Source: Klebsiella pneumoniae (GTDB taxonomy: Bacteria; Pseudomonadota; Gammaproteobacteria; Eutrophobiales; Eutrophobiaceae). From it: a DNA stretch of 64,000 nucleotides. The stretch lies in assembly GCA_945878555.1 (NCBI GenBank), contig CAMDWI010000022.1, forward strand, positions 1-64,000, written 5' to 3'. Below, piece after piece: positions 21,060-31,434 of the stretch. Numbering within the stretch: the stretch's first letter is position 1; the number at the start of each line of letters is the position of its first letter. The notes below the pieces were generated by a model. That model was not told the origin of the DNA. It did not search any database and saw only the letters and a program-made list of their open reading frames with translations. Position numbers and translations under genes: made by a program.

Positions 21060-22607
21060 ATGACGACTACGCCACGACATATTGAACTGATGGATACCAC
21101 CCTGCGTGATGGTGAACAAACGCAGGGTGTATCGTTCACGCCTGACGAAAAGGTCAATATCGCCCAGGCACTGCTGAAGAAGCTGAATGTCGATCGCATC
21201 GAGGTTGCCTCGGCCAAGGTGTCCAGTGGTGAGATGGACGCGGTCAGCACAATTAACGGGTGGGCAACTGACCAGGGTTTCCTGCACCGGGTCGAGGTCC
21301 TCGGATTTGTCGATTTCAACCGCAGTGTTGACTGGATACGCCAGACCGGCGGCCAGGTGCTGAACCTGTTGACCAAGGGCAGTGAAAAACACTGTCGTAT
21401 GCAGCTGAACAAGACCCATGAACAGCACATCGCCGATATCTACAAGACACTCGACTATGCACAGGAACAGGGTCTGAAGGTCAATATGTATCTGGAAGAC
21501 TGGTCGAACGGCTACAAGGACAACCGCGATTATGTCTATCGCCACATGGAGGCAATGCAGGAACGCGGCATCTCCCATTTCCTGTTGCCGGACACGCTCG
21601 GGGTGATGGGGCCGGACGAGGTCCATACCAGTATCAGCGATATGGTTACGCGTTATCCGGGTAACCTGTTTGATTTTCATCCGCACAATGACTACGGTCT
21701 GGCAACGGCCAATGTGATGGCGGCGGTCAAGGCCGGCGCGGCCGCCGTGCACTGTACGATCAACTGTCTTGGCGAACGGGCCGGCAATGCCTCGCTGGCC
21801 GAGGTCGCAGTAGTGCTGAAGGACAAGCTCGGCATGCAGTTATCCATCAATGAACACCACATCTTCGACCTCAGTAAACTGGTAGAGAATTTCTCCGGCA
21901 AGTGGATAGCCGCGAACATGCCGGTCGTCGGCACCGATGTATTTACCCAGACCGCCGGCATCCATGCCGACGGCGACAAGAAGGGTGGCCTGTACGAAAG
22001 TACATTGACGCCGGAACGGTTCCAGCGCAAGCGTACCTATGCACTCGGCAAGATGAGCGGCAAGGCCTCGTTGCTGAAGAATCTTGAGGCGCTTGATATG
22101 ACGCTGAGTGAGGAAAACCAGCAGAAGGTTTTGAAACGCATCGTTGAACTCGGTGATTCGAAACAGATGATCACACCGGAAGACATCCCGTTTATCATCG
22201 CCGATGTGCTGGAGAGCAAGGACTACAATCATGTGGTGCTGGAAGGCTGCTCCATCGCCAGTGACCTGTCGAAAGAGTCGACAGTGAAAGTGGTAGCCTC
22301 CGTGTTCGGGAATCGCCACGAGGCGACCGGTACCGGTAATGGCGGGTTTGATGCCTTTATGAATGCGATCAACCAGATACTGGCAAACTACAATTACAAA
22401 CTGCCGAAACTGGAAGATTATGAGGTGCGTATCCCCCGCGGTGGCGAAACCAGTGCGTTGACCGAGTCTATCATCACCTGGCAGAGTACCAGCCGACGGC
22501 TGAAGACCCGTGGCGTGCATGCCAACCAGGTGTTTGCGGCGATCAATGCCGCATTACGATTGATCAATCTGCAATTACAGGAAAGAGTCGACGGGCCGCT
22601 CGGTTAA
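21060..22607 (+). CDS. 2-isopropylmalate synthase / homocitrate synthase family protein (LeuA-like)
   Basis: IELMDTTLRDGEQTQGVSFTPDEKVNIAQALLKKLNVDRIEVASAK...HPHNDYGLATANVMAAVKAGA; C-terminal regulatory-like domain. Context supports LeuA function. Confidence 0.9.
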   Translation: MTTTPRHIELMDTTLRDGEQTQGVSFTPDEKVNIAQALLKKLNVDRIEVASAKVSSGEMDAVSTINGWATDQGFLHRVEVLGFVDFNRSVDWIRQTGGQVLNLLTKGSEKHCRMQLNKTHEQHIADIYKTLDYAQEQGLKVNMYLEDWSNGYKDNRDYVYRHMEAMQERGISHFLLPDTLGVMGPDEVHTSISDMVTRYPGNLFDFHPHNDYGLATANVMAAVKAGAAAVHCTINCLGERAGNASLAEVAVVLKDKLGMQLSINEHHIFDLSKLVENFSGKWIAANMPVVGTDVFTQTAGIHADGDKKGGLYESTLTPERFQRKRTYALGKMSGKASLLKNLEALDMTLSEENQQKVLKRIVELGDSKQMITPEDIPFIIADVLESKDYNHVVLEGCSIASDLSKESTVKVVASVFGNRHEATGTGNGGFDAFMNAINQILANYNYKLPKLEDYEVRIPRGGETSALTESIITWQSTSRRLKTRGVHANQVFAAINAALRLINLQLQERVDGPLG

Positions 22608-22660
22608 AAGATTGTGACGGCCACCCGGAGGGGTGACCGCCACGAAGTAACAGCGGGGGC

Positions 22661-25603
22661 CTAGTTAAAGAAGTTGTACTTGAATGTCAGTGCGACTGAC
22701 TTGACCTGGTTCGAACGCAAACCTTCGTTGGCCAGTTCGGTAATGTTGGAGGTCTGCGCCGGATCAAAACTCGCCCTCGGTTCAAGCAGGTTACGCAGGG
22801 CGAGGCCCACGTGCCACTTGTCATCCATTGCACCGATACCCAGATGCAGGTTCATATCCGCAGCGGCCTTCTGGATTGTGGACTTGTCGAATTCGCGGAA
22901 GTCGGTGTAATACGAGCTCGACGCGATCACACGGGTACCCATGTCCACCTTGTATTCATGGAACGGTAGCCAGTAGTCGACACTGAAACTGCTACTGAAC
23001 TCGGGTGCAAATGCCGCCGTCTGGCCTGCGCGGTCGATGGTAGATGAAAGCGCATCGTCCGGGTTGGTTATATCCCCCCCTCCCGCCGGGTCAAGCACGA
23101 TGACACAACCTGATTCCGGCGCAGTACGGAATTCGTGCAGGGTACAGTTTGCATTGGGAAAGTAGGTGAACTTGCTGTCCAGGTAGGAAAAATTGAGACC
23201 TAACAACAACTGATCTGTGGCAGCAAACTGGCCGTCCAGCTCCAGCCCCTGGGCACGCTGCGCGCCGATATTAATAACCTGTGTACTCTGGTTTTCGGTA
23301 CCTGGGTCCGTCACTGTTGTGGCTATCAGGTCATCGAAGTCAACCCGGAACAGGGTGGCGTTGTAGCGGACTCGTCCATCGAGCAAGGTTCCGCTGGCAC
23401 CGAACTCAAAGGTCTCGCTGTACTCCGGATCAATGACCAGTTCATCGAAACCTCCCGGGTCATCGCTGCGTGGTTGCGAACCACCAAAGCCCAGGTCATA
23501 CGCGCCCGCCTTGAACGCGGTGGCGTACTTGAAATACGTCGACAACTCATCAAAGGGTCGGTAGCGCAACACCACTTGCGGGTCCCAGTGGTCCCAGCTC
23601 AGCTCGACATCCGACCATTGCTCGAACCGACGCTGGTCTGTGCTCCAGGGGGTCATACCAACTGCCGCCGTGTAGTTGCCGCGCCAGGTAACCGGGATGT
23701 TTCGCTGCGTACTGGCAGGGACGAACCAGAGATTACTCGTATTGACATTACGGCCATTCAGGCTCGGGACCAAATACAGTGCATCTTCCGCATCGATGCG
23801 CTGTGCCAGCGGTTCGAGACCCTTGATGCAGTCCGTCGGCGTCACATCCTGTACCGGGATACCTCCCCAGTCTGTGGTATCACCCCGCCAGGCATTTACA
23901 TTGGCGCGGTTGCCAACCGGGCCCGTGGATCTGCCCGTACAGGGCGTGATGTCGTAGATCCAGGAGGAATTATAGCTGACCAGCCGCGGATCCTTCTTCG
24001 CTTTTGAATAACGCACACCGGCATCGACCGACATCTTGTTGTCCCAGAAGTTATAGGTCAGGTTACCGAAGTAACTGTTCCAGGTGGCCTGCTGATAGTT
24101 GTCGTTCAGGCGATTATTGAACCGGATTTCAGCACGTGCATCGATCGTGGTAAAGTGCAGGTCCTCCTTCTGGATGAACGCACCAACCATCCATTCGATC
24201 CTGCCTGGCTCAAACGAGGAGAGTCGGACCTCGGAACTCCACTGATTATAGTCCTCCAGACGATTACGGATATTTTCGGCAAACGGCGTGTTTCGATCCG
24301 CAGACGCATCCTGATAATAACTTTCCATATAGTTGTTGGTCCACTGCACCTCAACATTACTGTCGAAACGGTAATTCACGTCGATCTGGAAGTTCTTCGG
24401 CTCCATGAACTGATCGTCCATATAACCGTTATTGGTAATACCGCTCCCATTGCCCTTGAATCCGTTCAGGTTTCCGGTGCCGAACACTACAGGTGTGGTA
24501 TTCCAGTCGCCTCCGGCTACATTGTTAAGGAAGTAGGCAGAAGCCAGCCGGATATCCGGAAAACCGGTTACCGTATCCCGGGTACGTACAAACACGGTCG
24601 GTGCTTCACGGACGACGGTCTGCCCGGTATAGGCATAACTGTCACCACAGGTATCAAGTTCGTGGATCGGGGTATTCCAGCCGGTACCTCCTTCTGCATA
24701 ATCCAGCCACATTGCCGTCGGATCCGTTTCCACATCAGCAAGCGTGGGGGAACCGGTACGGGTAAAACGGTTGGGATAATCATCCTGATCACGCCGACAG
24801 ACCCGGCTTGCAGCCGCCCACTGTTGCTGGGCCAGTTCGATCTTGCTGAACACGGTCAGGTTATCGGTTGGTTGCCACTGTAATGACAGACGACCACCGA
24901 CGAAGTTACGGTAACCCATCGGATACCCGGTCACGGCATCCCGAAGATGACCGTCTCGCGAACTGTAGATACCGGCCAAACGAAATGCCAGAGTATCGGT
25001 GATCGGGCCACTGACAGCTGCCTCCAGTTCCTTGTCACCAAACCGTTTCCAGGCGGACATATCGCCGGTCTGCCCGGTCTCGGCATTCACAAAGCCGTCC
25101 CACTCCTGCGTGGGCCTCGCGCTGACGATACTCATGGCCCCACCGGTGGCGTTCATACCGAAGTGGATCGGCTGTGGTCCTTTCAGCACTTCAACACGCT
25201 GCACATCCATGAAGCCGAGTGCGCCCATCGATCCCTGACCCAGATTGACGTTATCCAGAAACAGGGGTATCGCCGAGTCGTTGGCCCAGTTACGACCGAC
25301 GGTACCAAACCCACGGATGAACACATCGGACCCCTGGTCGCCTCCCTCATTCACAAACACGGCCGGTGTGAATGCAGTGAGTTCCTCAAGGTTGTCAAAG
25401 CCCTCTTTCTGCAGTATATCTGCTGCATAGACGTCGATGGCAATCGGCACATCCTGCAGGGACTGTTCACGGCGTTGGGCGGTTACAATGATCTCCTCCA
25501 GTGCCTGACCGATGGCCGGTGCTGGAGCGAGTAGTATGGTAGTTAACAGGATGGTTATAAGGTAAAGCCTTGGTATAAAGCGTGTAAATTTAGACATCAT
25601 CAC
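22661..25603 (-). CDS. TonB-dependent receptor
   Basis: LEEIIVTAQRREQSLQDVPIAIDVYAADILQKEGF plug; C-terminal VKSVALTFKYNFFN. Confidence 0.95.
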   Translation of the reverse strand: MMMSKFTRFIPRLYLITILLTTILLAPAPAIGQALEEIIVTAQRREQSLQDVPIAIDVYAADILQKEGFDNLEELTAFTPAVFVNEGGDQGSDVFIRGFGTVGRNWANDSAIPLFLDNVNLGQGSMGALGFMDVQRVEVLKGPQPIHFGMNATGGAMSIVSARPTQEWDGFVNAETGQTGDMSAWKRFGDKELEAAVSGPITDTLAFRLAGIYSSRDGHLRDAVTGYPMGYRNFVGGRLSLQWQPTDNLTVFSKIELAQQQWAAASRVCRRDQDDYPNRFTRTGSPTLADVETDPTAMWLDYAEGGTGWNTPIHELDTCGDSYAYTGQTVVREAPTVFVRTRDTVTGFPDIRLASAYFLNNVAGGDWNTTPVVFGTGNLNGFKGNGSGITNNGYMDDQFMEPKNFQIDVNYRFDSNVEVQWTNNYMESYYQDASADRNTPFAENIRNRLEDYNQWSSEVRLSSFEPGRIEWMVGAFIQKEDLHFTTIDARAEIRFNNRLNDNYQQATWNSYFGNLTYNFWDNKMSVDAGVRYSKAKKDPRLVSYNSSWIYDITPCTGRSTGPVGNRANVNAWRGDTTDWGGIPVQDVTPTDCIKGLEPLAQRIDAEDALYLVPSLNGRNVNTSNLWFVPASTQRNIPVTWRGNYTAAVGMTPWSTDQRRFEQWSDVELSWDHWDPQVVLRYRPFDELSTYFKYATAFKAGAYDLGFGGSQPRSDDPGGFDELVIDPEYSETFEFGASGTLLDGRVRYNATLFRVDFDDLIATTVTDPGTENQSTQVINIGAQRAQGLELDGQFAATDQLLLGLNFSYLDSKFTYFPNANCTLHEFRTAPESGCVIVLDPAGGGDITNPDDALSSTIDRAGQTAAFAPEFSSSFSVDYWLPFHEYKVDMGTRVIASSSYYTDFREFDKSTIQKAAADMNLHLGIGAMDDKWHVGLALRNLLEPRASFDPAQTSNITELANEGLRSNQVKSVALTFKYNFFN

Positions 25604-25971
25604 TCCCCCTCTACTGTTAAATTAAATTAATCGCGACCGTTCCTTTTGCTGTTATTGACCAACAGGAGCCGGCTTACGAACTTTTTTTACAGATGAAGAT
25701 GTAACTTGACTAATAAAACACTTGCTTTTGCGGGGCTGTTATTTCAGGTGCGCACCTCCTTTCAGGTTTTTTGTTGATGACAAGCGCAGGTTAGCGCGTG
25801 ATTCATCCTGTCGCAAACTTCTAAAAATGTGTAAGCAATAATTGCTACATAAGCATTGCAGCTGATCAATATGGTAGCGTTGCTGGAGTCGCTGTATTGA
25901 ACTGCCTGTTGTTAATATAGACAAGATTCAGGCATAAAACAGAAAGATTATCGATTACGTAAAATACAGTG

Positions 25972-26008
25972 AGGCATACCGGACCTGTATGACAGGTCCG
26001 GTATGCCT
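25972..26008. terminator. Strong hairpin downstream of the DUF2279-like gene (possible terminator)
   Basis: AGGCATACCGGACCTGT-ATG-ACAGGTCCGGTATGCCT, 17-bp perfect stem; only a weak T-tract. Confidence 0.55.
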
Positions 26009-26045
26009 CCACTGCATTGGAATCAGCCAGGTGGGCTTTTTGAAC

Positions 26046-26852
26046 CTACAGCTTCGACTTCGCCGTCACTGAGGTGAATGGTGGCTGATAATAATGGAAC
26101 ATCTTGCAGAAGCTGCCACAGCCTGCGGCGGTCAATATCTTGCCGATATCCAGCCCAACGCCCACGTAGAGATTTCGCTCGCGATCCGGATCGTTGTTAT
26201 CGAAGCCGCGGATATAATAACCTGCCTGTAACTCCAGATACTCCAGCGGTGAGCCATCCAGCTGATCGAAACCGTCCAGTTGCAATGCTACCAGATAGCG
26301 TGCGTGCTGATAGTCAGTAAAGAAATCCGTCTCCTCACTATTCGGCTTGTACTCCCAACGCAGGTCCAGCTTTTTGTCGAGTTCCGGGTATTTGTAAAAC
26401 AGGTAGCTCGCTGCGGCACCGGCGGTGTTCATCAGCATGTCTTCATACGAGAATCCGTAATCGCTGAACGAGTCACCCAGCTCCATAAATCCCATGATCG
26501 CAAATGAGGACAAGGCACCATTGACAGCAGCGGCATCGGGTGCATAGCCCCAACCCTTATACATATATGCGAGACTGTCGGCTACGGTATAGGTCGACCA
26601 CAGATGTCCAATCTTGTCTGCGCCACCCTCATCGGTGTTATGACCAAACCAGCCTTCCGGTTGCGCGTGCGGGCTACGATCAAAGTAGTCCCATTTGGCC
26701 ACACCCCAGGCAGTGATAAATCCCATCACTCCCAGATTGACCGTCCAGAGTTTCTGCTCTTTCTCCAGCTCCGAGAACCCCAGATCCAGAGTATATGCCC
26801 GGCCAGATACGCTCAGCGCAAGCAGGCAGATGATCAGCGATTTATACTTCAT
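26046..26852 (-). CDS. DUF2279-like predicted periplasmic/membrane protein
   Basis: KIGHLWSTYTVADSLAYMYKGWGYAPDAAAVNGALSSFAIMGFMELGDSFSDYGFSYEDMLMNTAGAA resembles the DUF2279/YfiM-like family; overlaps the leuB stop. Confidence 0.65.
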   Translation of the reverse strand: MKYKSLIICLLALSVSGRAYTLDLGFSELEKEQKLWTVNLGVMGFITAWGVAKWDYFDRSPHAQPEGWFGHNTDEGGADKIGHLWSTYTVADSLAYMYKGWGYAPDAAAVNGALSSFAIMGFMELGDSFSDYGFSYEDMLMNTAGAAASYLFYKYPELDKKLDLRWEYKPNSEETDFFTDYQHARYLVALQLDGFDQLDGSPLEYLELQAGYYIRGFDNNDPDRERNLYVGVGLDIGKILTAAGCGSFCKMFHYYQPPFTSVTAKSKL

Positions 26853-27946
26853 TTTTTCAGTTCCTCGATCACCTTGTCGCCAAACTGGTCGGTCGCAATC
26901 ATTTTTACATTGCTGCCAGGCTTTGAGAGATCCGGCGTGGAATAGCCCTGACTGAACACGCTTTGCATCGCATGCCAGATGTTCCTTGATTCGGCGGTCA
27001 TGCCAAAACTGAGATCAAGCATCATCGCCACCGAGCCTATCATCGAATACGGATTGGCAATGTTCTTGCCACCGATGTCGGGGGCCGATCCATGCGAGGG
27101 TTCATAATAGGCCTTGTCATCACCAAGACAGGCCGAAGGCATCAGACCGAGTGAACCGAGGATACCACCACCCTGATCACTGAGGATGTCACCAAACATA
27201 TTCTCCATCACCATCACATCAAACTGGCCCGGATTCAGACACAGCAGCGTCGCGGCAGCATCAACGAGCACATGCACAACCTTGACCTCAGGGTAGTCCC
27301 TGGCGACCTCTTCCAGAACCTCGTTCCAGAGCACGCTGGATTTGAGTACGTTGTTCTTGTGGATGTTATGCAGGACCTGCTTGCGGCTCATCGCTGTTTT
27401 AAAACCGACGTGCAGGATACGCGCAATCTGCTCTTCGTCGTATTCGAGCGTTTCCTTGACATAACGCAGGCCGCGCTCATTCACACCCACTTCCTTCGCG
27501 CCGAAATAAAGACCACCAACCAGCTCGCGGATCATCATGATGTCGATACCATCACCGATGATTTCCGGTTTTAACGGGGAGAAATGCGCCAGTCCTTTCG
27601 GCAGATAGACCGGACGAAAATTTGCATAGGTATTCAGCCATTTGCGCAACGGCAGGATCGCACCGCGTTCCGGACGCAGATCGACCGGGATCTTTTCGGT
27701 CTCCGCATAATTCAGTCCGACCGGTCCTTTCAGGATTGCATCAGCCTGACTGCATATCGCCTTTGTCTCCTCTGGAAACGGATGGCCTTTTTCAAAATAG
27801 GCACTGGCTCCAAACGGAGCCTCCGTCAGTTCAAAGGAGACATCCGGATTACGCTCGTCTATGACCTTCAGTACCTTGACGGCCTCGCGCATGATCTCGG
27901 GGCCGATACCATCACCTGGCAATATTGCTATCTTGTATTTTTTCAT
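26849..27946 (-). CDS. leuB: 3-isopropylmalate dehydrogenase
   Basis: KIAILPGDGIGPEIMREAVKVL...LLCLNPGQFDVMVMENMFGDILSDQGGGILGSLGLMPSA...EPSHGSAPDIGGKNIANP; likely start 27946. Confidence 0.95.
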   Translation of the reverse strand: MKKYKIAILPGDGIGPEIMREAVKVLKVIDERNPDVSFELTEAPFGASAYFEKGHPFPEETKAICSQADAILKGPVGLNYAETEKIPVDLRPERGAILPLRKWLNTYANFRPVYLPKGLAHFSPLKPEIIGDGIDIMMIRELVGGLYFGAKEVGVNERGLRYVKETLEYDEEQIARILHVGFKTAMSRKQVLHNIHKNNVLKSSVLWNEVLEEVARDYPEVKVVHVLVDAAATLLCLNPGQFDVMVMENMFGDILSDQGGGILGSLGLMPSACLGDDKAYYEPSHGSAPDIGGKNIANPYSMIGSVAMMLDLSFGMTAESRNIWHAMQSVFSQGYSTPDLSKPGSNVKMIATDQFGDKVIEELKK

Positions 27947-28170
27947 GAGTTGTCGTTCTGCTTGTTGATTGGATTGCAACCGCTAACCGGTTGGGTAAAG
28001 TGTCGCATTATATATAAACGGTGCGTCTGATTGTAATTATTATGACGCACTTGCAGCATGAATCCGGTGTGGATGGCTGACTTGACGCATAGCCAAACGG
28101 GTGATAACTTGAAATTCCACTAAAATCCCGGTCCGACCGTCCAGCGTCTGACTCAACCGGAGCATAGAAA

Positions 28171-29697
28171 ATGAAACTGACCCGTTTTATTCATCTACCC
28201 TTGATTTCCATAATGCTGACACTCTTGTTGTCAGCCTGTAGCCCGGATAATCAGGGTCAGACCCAGGTACAAACGCCGACCGTCGTCGCTCCAACCGTGC
28301 CTGTGGTGGCTGAACCCGAACCTGTACCCGAGGCAGAACTGTTGATCCAGGGTGGCATCTTGCTGGATATGGTCGCAGATGAACCGGGCCCGAGACCGAT
28401 CAAGGGTATCGTCATACGTGATGGCAAGATAGACAGTATTATTGCGGCGGACTCGACTGATCACTTGCCACCTGCCGCCAGAATCATCAATGCTGATACA
28501 AACTATATCCTGCCCGGTCTGATCGACGCGCATGTCCATTTCCGCCCGTTTGTCCCGGATGCGGCTATCTGGCGCAGGTTGAGCCTCTATTATGGCGTCA
28601 CCACATTGATGGATACCGGGCCCTGCGGTGAAACCTGTGAGGAGACTGGACAGGATGCCAACCCCTGGATAATGGAATACAAGGACTTCATGAATAATTC
28701 TCCCGCAACCAGTGGTCCTGGCCTGTATGTAACCGGCAAACGCATTGATGGGCCTGCCGAAGGCGGGCATCCGCTCGCTGTACAGGTAAAAAGCCAGGAA
28801 GAGATAGCCCAATATATGGATCTTCTGGTAGAGATTGGCTCAGATGGTATCAAGGTGGAGAGTACCTTACCGGCTGACCTCCGGGCACTTGTCATGCAGG
28901 AAGCGAATAAACGTGGACTGCCTGTCGTCGGACACTCCAAGGACGCACGTGAATCAATTGAAGCAGGTATGAAATTCATTGAACACATGTGGCCGGTTGT
29001 ATCTTCTACACTTTCAGGTGAGCAGCCCAAGGATATGTCATCTCCCCAACATGATCACCTGATGGATTTGGAAAAAGCCCCCGAAGTAGTCAAGCTAATG
29101 GTCGACAATGGCGTTTATCTTAATCCGACGATGGTCGGGCGTTACGGCTATTTTTCCCCACATCTGGCCGATTGGGCCCAGGAAGACGAGAAAAACATGC
29201 AGTTCGGTGGCCTGTTCAGTGACCTGTCGGAAGAAAAAAAGGCGCCCATCATTGCACTGTGGAAACGCTCGGAAAAGATCAGCGCAAAAGACCTGGCCAA
29301 CTACAAGATTGGACTTGAAAAGGTAAATACCTTTATCAGGCTGCTCAGCGAGGCCGGGGGCAAGGTACTTGCGGCAACTGATGCCGGCCAGGAAAGGTTG
29401 ACCGGAATATCGCTGCACCGCGAGATGCAAATGATGGTTGATGCCGGCATTACTCCCTACCGTACGCTGCTCGGCGCCACACGCTGGCCTGCCGAGATGA
29501 TTTACAAGGACAAGTTGATTGGCACAGTCGAGGTCGGCAAGCAGGCCGACTTCGTCATCACTGCCTCGAATCCGGCTGAAAACATCACCGCGGCACAAAA
29601 CATCGTCTATGTCGTCAGCAAGGGTAGCGTCCAGCGTACACCAGAGGATTGTTCCACTGTATTTCCACCGATTTCCATGTCCTGTAACAAAAACTGA
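28171..29697 (+). CDS. Amidohydrolase family lipoprotein
   Basis: Lipobox LLLSACSP; YILPGLIDAHVHFRPF, GLPVVGHSKDA, IEHMWPV, AATDAGQE. Confidence 0.9.
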   Translation: MKLTRFIHLPLISIMLTLLLSACSPDNQGQTQVQTPTVVAPTVPVVAEPEPVPEAELLIQGGILLDMVADEPGPRPIKGIVIRDGKIDSIIAADSTDHLPPAARIINADTNYILPGLIDAHVHFRPFVPDAAIWRRLSLYYGVTTLMDTGPCGETCEETGQDANPWIMEYKDFMNNSPATSGPGLYVTGKRIDGPAEGGHPLAVQVKSQEEIAQYMDLLVEIGSDGIKVESTLPADLRALVMQEANKRGLPVVGHSKDARESIEAGMKFIEHMWPVVSSTLSGEQPKDMSSPQHDHLMDLEKAPEVVKLMVDNGVYLNPTMVGRYGYFSPHLADWAQEDEKNMQFGGLFSDLSEEKKAPIIALWKRSEKISAKDLANYKIGLEKVNTFIRLLSEAGGKVLAATDAGQERLTGISLHREMQMMVDAGITPYRTLLGATRWPAEMIYKDKLIGTVEVGKQADFVITASNPAENITAAQNIVYVVSKGSVQRTPEDCSTVFPPISMSCNKN

Positions 29698-29719
29698 TAC
29701 TACGTAACCGAGGTCTGTC

Positions 29720-30475
29720 ATGAATAAATCTTTTTTAAAAATTAACCTGTTAATAGCTATCGCGATATTCCCACTGACATCCATGGCGCAGGCGGACATC
29801 AAGGCCGATGTGCAGAAGGCCATGGCCTCCTCCATCCGGGAAGATACCGACCGTGCAGCAGATGTCTACCGCAAACCGGATGTCGCCCTGTCATTTTTCG
29901 GTCTGAAAAACGATATGCGCGTCATCGAACTGATACCGGGCGGCGGGTACTACACCAAAATTCTCGGCCAGGTACTGAACGACAAGGGGCAGTTATACCT
30001 GGGTGCCGGTGGTGATGCGGTTGCCGATAAACTCGCCGGCTGGGGACTTGGCAAGGTACAGGTACTCGACGACAAGTTCGTGTCTACCAAGACCGACAAA
30101 AAAGGGTATAACACCGTTGCCCCGTTCGCCTTCCCGGTCAAGGATGTAGACATGGTATTGACCTTCCGCAACATGCATAACATGTCGCCGGAAGGCCGCA
30201 AGGTGCTGAATACGGCTGTATTCAATGCGCTGAAATCCGGTGGCATTTATGGCGTGGTTGACCATACCCGTCGCCATATGGAGGAATGGAATGAGGTGCG
30301 CTGGCGCCGTGTTGATCCGGTTGCCATGATCAAGGAACTTCAGGACATCGGTTTTGTGTTTGTTGATTATTCTGATCTGGCTGCACAGCCGAATGACAAC
30401 CTGACGCTGGACAGTACACATGAGTCACTGAAGCGTAACAGCGACAATTTCACCCTGAAATTCCGCAAGCCCTGA
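29720..30475 (+). CDS. Predicted SAM-dependent methyltransferase with signal peptide
   Basis: N-terminal FLKINLLIAIAIFPLTSMAQA; VIELIPGGGYYTKIL, NMHNM, ALKSGGIYGVVDH. Confidence 0.85.
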   Translation: MNKSFLKINLLIAIAIFPLTSMAQADIKADVQKAMASSIREDTDRAADVYRKPDVALSFFGLKNDMRVIELIPGGGYYTKILGQVLNDKGQLYLGAGGDAVADKLAGWGLGKVQVLDDKFVSTKTDKKGYNTVAPFAFPVKDVDMVLTFRNMHNMSPEGRKVLNTAVFNALKSGGIYGVVDHTRRHMEEWNEVRWRRVDPVAMIKELQDIGFVFVDYSDLAAQPNDNLTLDSTHESLKRNSDNFTLKFRKP

Positions 30476-30488
30476 CTGTATAAACAAT

Positions 30489-30528
30489 AAAGGGGAGTCA
30501 CCCTGACGGTGACTCCCCTTTTTTTTGT
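30489..30528 (+). terminator. Rho-independent terminator, possibly bidirectional
   Basis: GGGGAGTCACC-ctgac-GGTGACTCCCC followed by TTTTTTTT; lies between convergent genes. Confidence 0.92.
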
Positions 30529-30544
30529 GCCTGATTTATAACAA

Positions 30545-31204
30545 TTACTTCGGTTGATCCACCAGACGCAGGTATGGCTTTTTCGTCTCCCAGCCCTGCG
30601 GGTACTTCTCTTTTGCCTTCTCGTCGGTCACTGACGGGACGATGATGACGCGATCCCCGTTCTTCCAGTTGACCGGGGTGGCCACCTGGTGTTTTGCGGT
30701 CAGTTGCATCGAATCAAGCACACGCAGCACTTCATCAAAATTACGACCGGTCGTCATCGGGTAGGTCATCGTCAGCTTGATCTTCTTGTCCGGGCCTATG
30801 ACAAATACCGAGCGTATGGTCTGGTTGTCTGCCGCCGTCCTGCCCTTGGCCGGGCCGCTGGCATTCGGGTGAATCATGTCATACAACTTGGCAACCGCCA
30901 TGTCGGTATCGGCTATCATCGGATAGGAGACCGGAGAGCCCTGGGTCTCTTCGATGTCCTTTTTCCAGTTGCGGTGGTCTTCAACCGAATCAATACTGAG
31001 GCCGATAACCTTGCAATTGCGTTGGGCAAACTCGTTTTTCAGACGGGCCATATAACCCAGCTCGGTCGTGCATACCGGGGTGAAGTCTTTCGGATGGGAA
31101 AACAACACGGCCCAGCCATCACCCAGCCACTCGTGAAAATGCAGGGTACCTTCAGTCGTTTCTGCAGTGAAATCCGGTGCTTCGTCGCCTATACGTAATG
31201 ACAT
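30545..31204 (-). CDS. Peroxiredoxin (1-Cys Prx6-like)
   Basis: WAVLFSHPKDFTPVCTTELGYMARL...TYPMTTGRNFDEVLRVLDSMQLTAKHQVATPVNWKNGD. Confidence 0.96.
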   Translation of the reverse strand: MSLRIGDEAPDFTAETTEGTLHFHEWLGDGWAVLFSHPKDFTPVCTTELGYMARLKNEFAQRNCKVIGLSIDSVEDHRNWKKDIEETQGSPVSYPMIADTDMAVAKLYDMIHPNASGPAKGRTAADNQTIRSVFVIGPDKKIKLTMTYPMTTGRNFDEVLRVLDSMQLTAKHQVATPVNWKNGDRVIIVPSVTDEKAKEKYPQGWETKKPYLRLVDQPK

Positions 31205-31434
31205 GCCATTGCCTCCTTCGCTTTAGATTATGTAACAGAATGGGGTATAATTTATATCTTAGCAGCTATCATGCTGTTTGCAAAAAACGCCGGGGTTAGA
31301 TGCCCTTTTTGCGCAATACACCGCCGACAGCGGATTGGCAACCCGGCACTGAATAAATTGAAATTAGCAGGACAACTGGTATAAGTAATGGCAGAAACAC
31401 TGTCTGCCCCATCGCAATACAGAGGTAAAACACT

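Noticed and set aside
20982-22520. Long minus-strand ORFs (20982-21752, 21840-22520)
   Set aside because: Antisense to the LeuA-like gene; no recognisable domains.
24155-24883. 242-aa plus-strand ORF
   Set aside because: Antisense to the 22661-25603 TonB receptor; shadow ORF.
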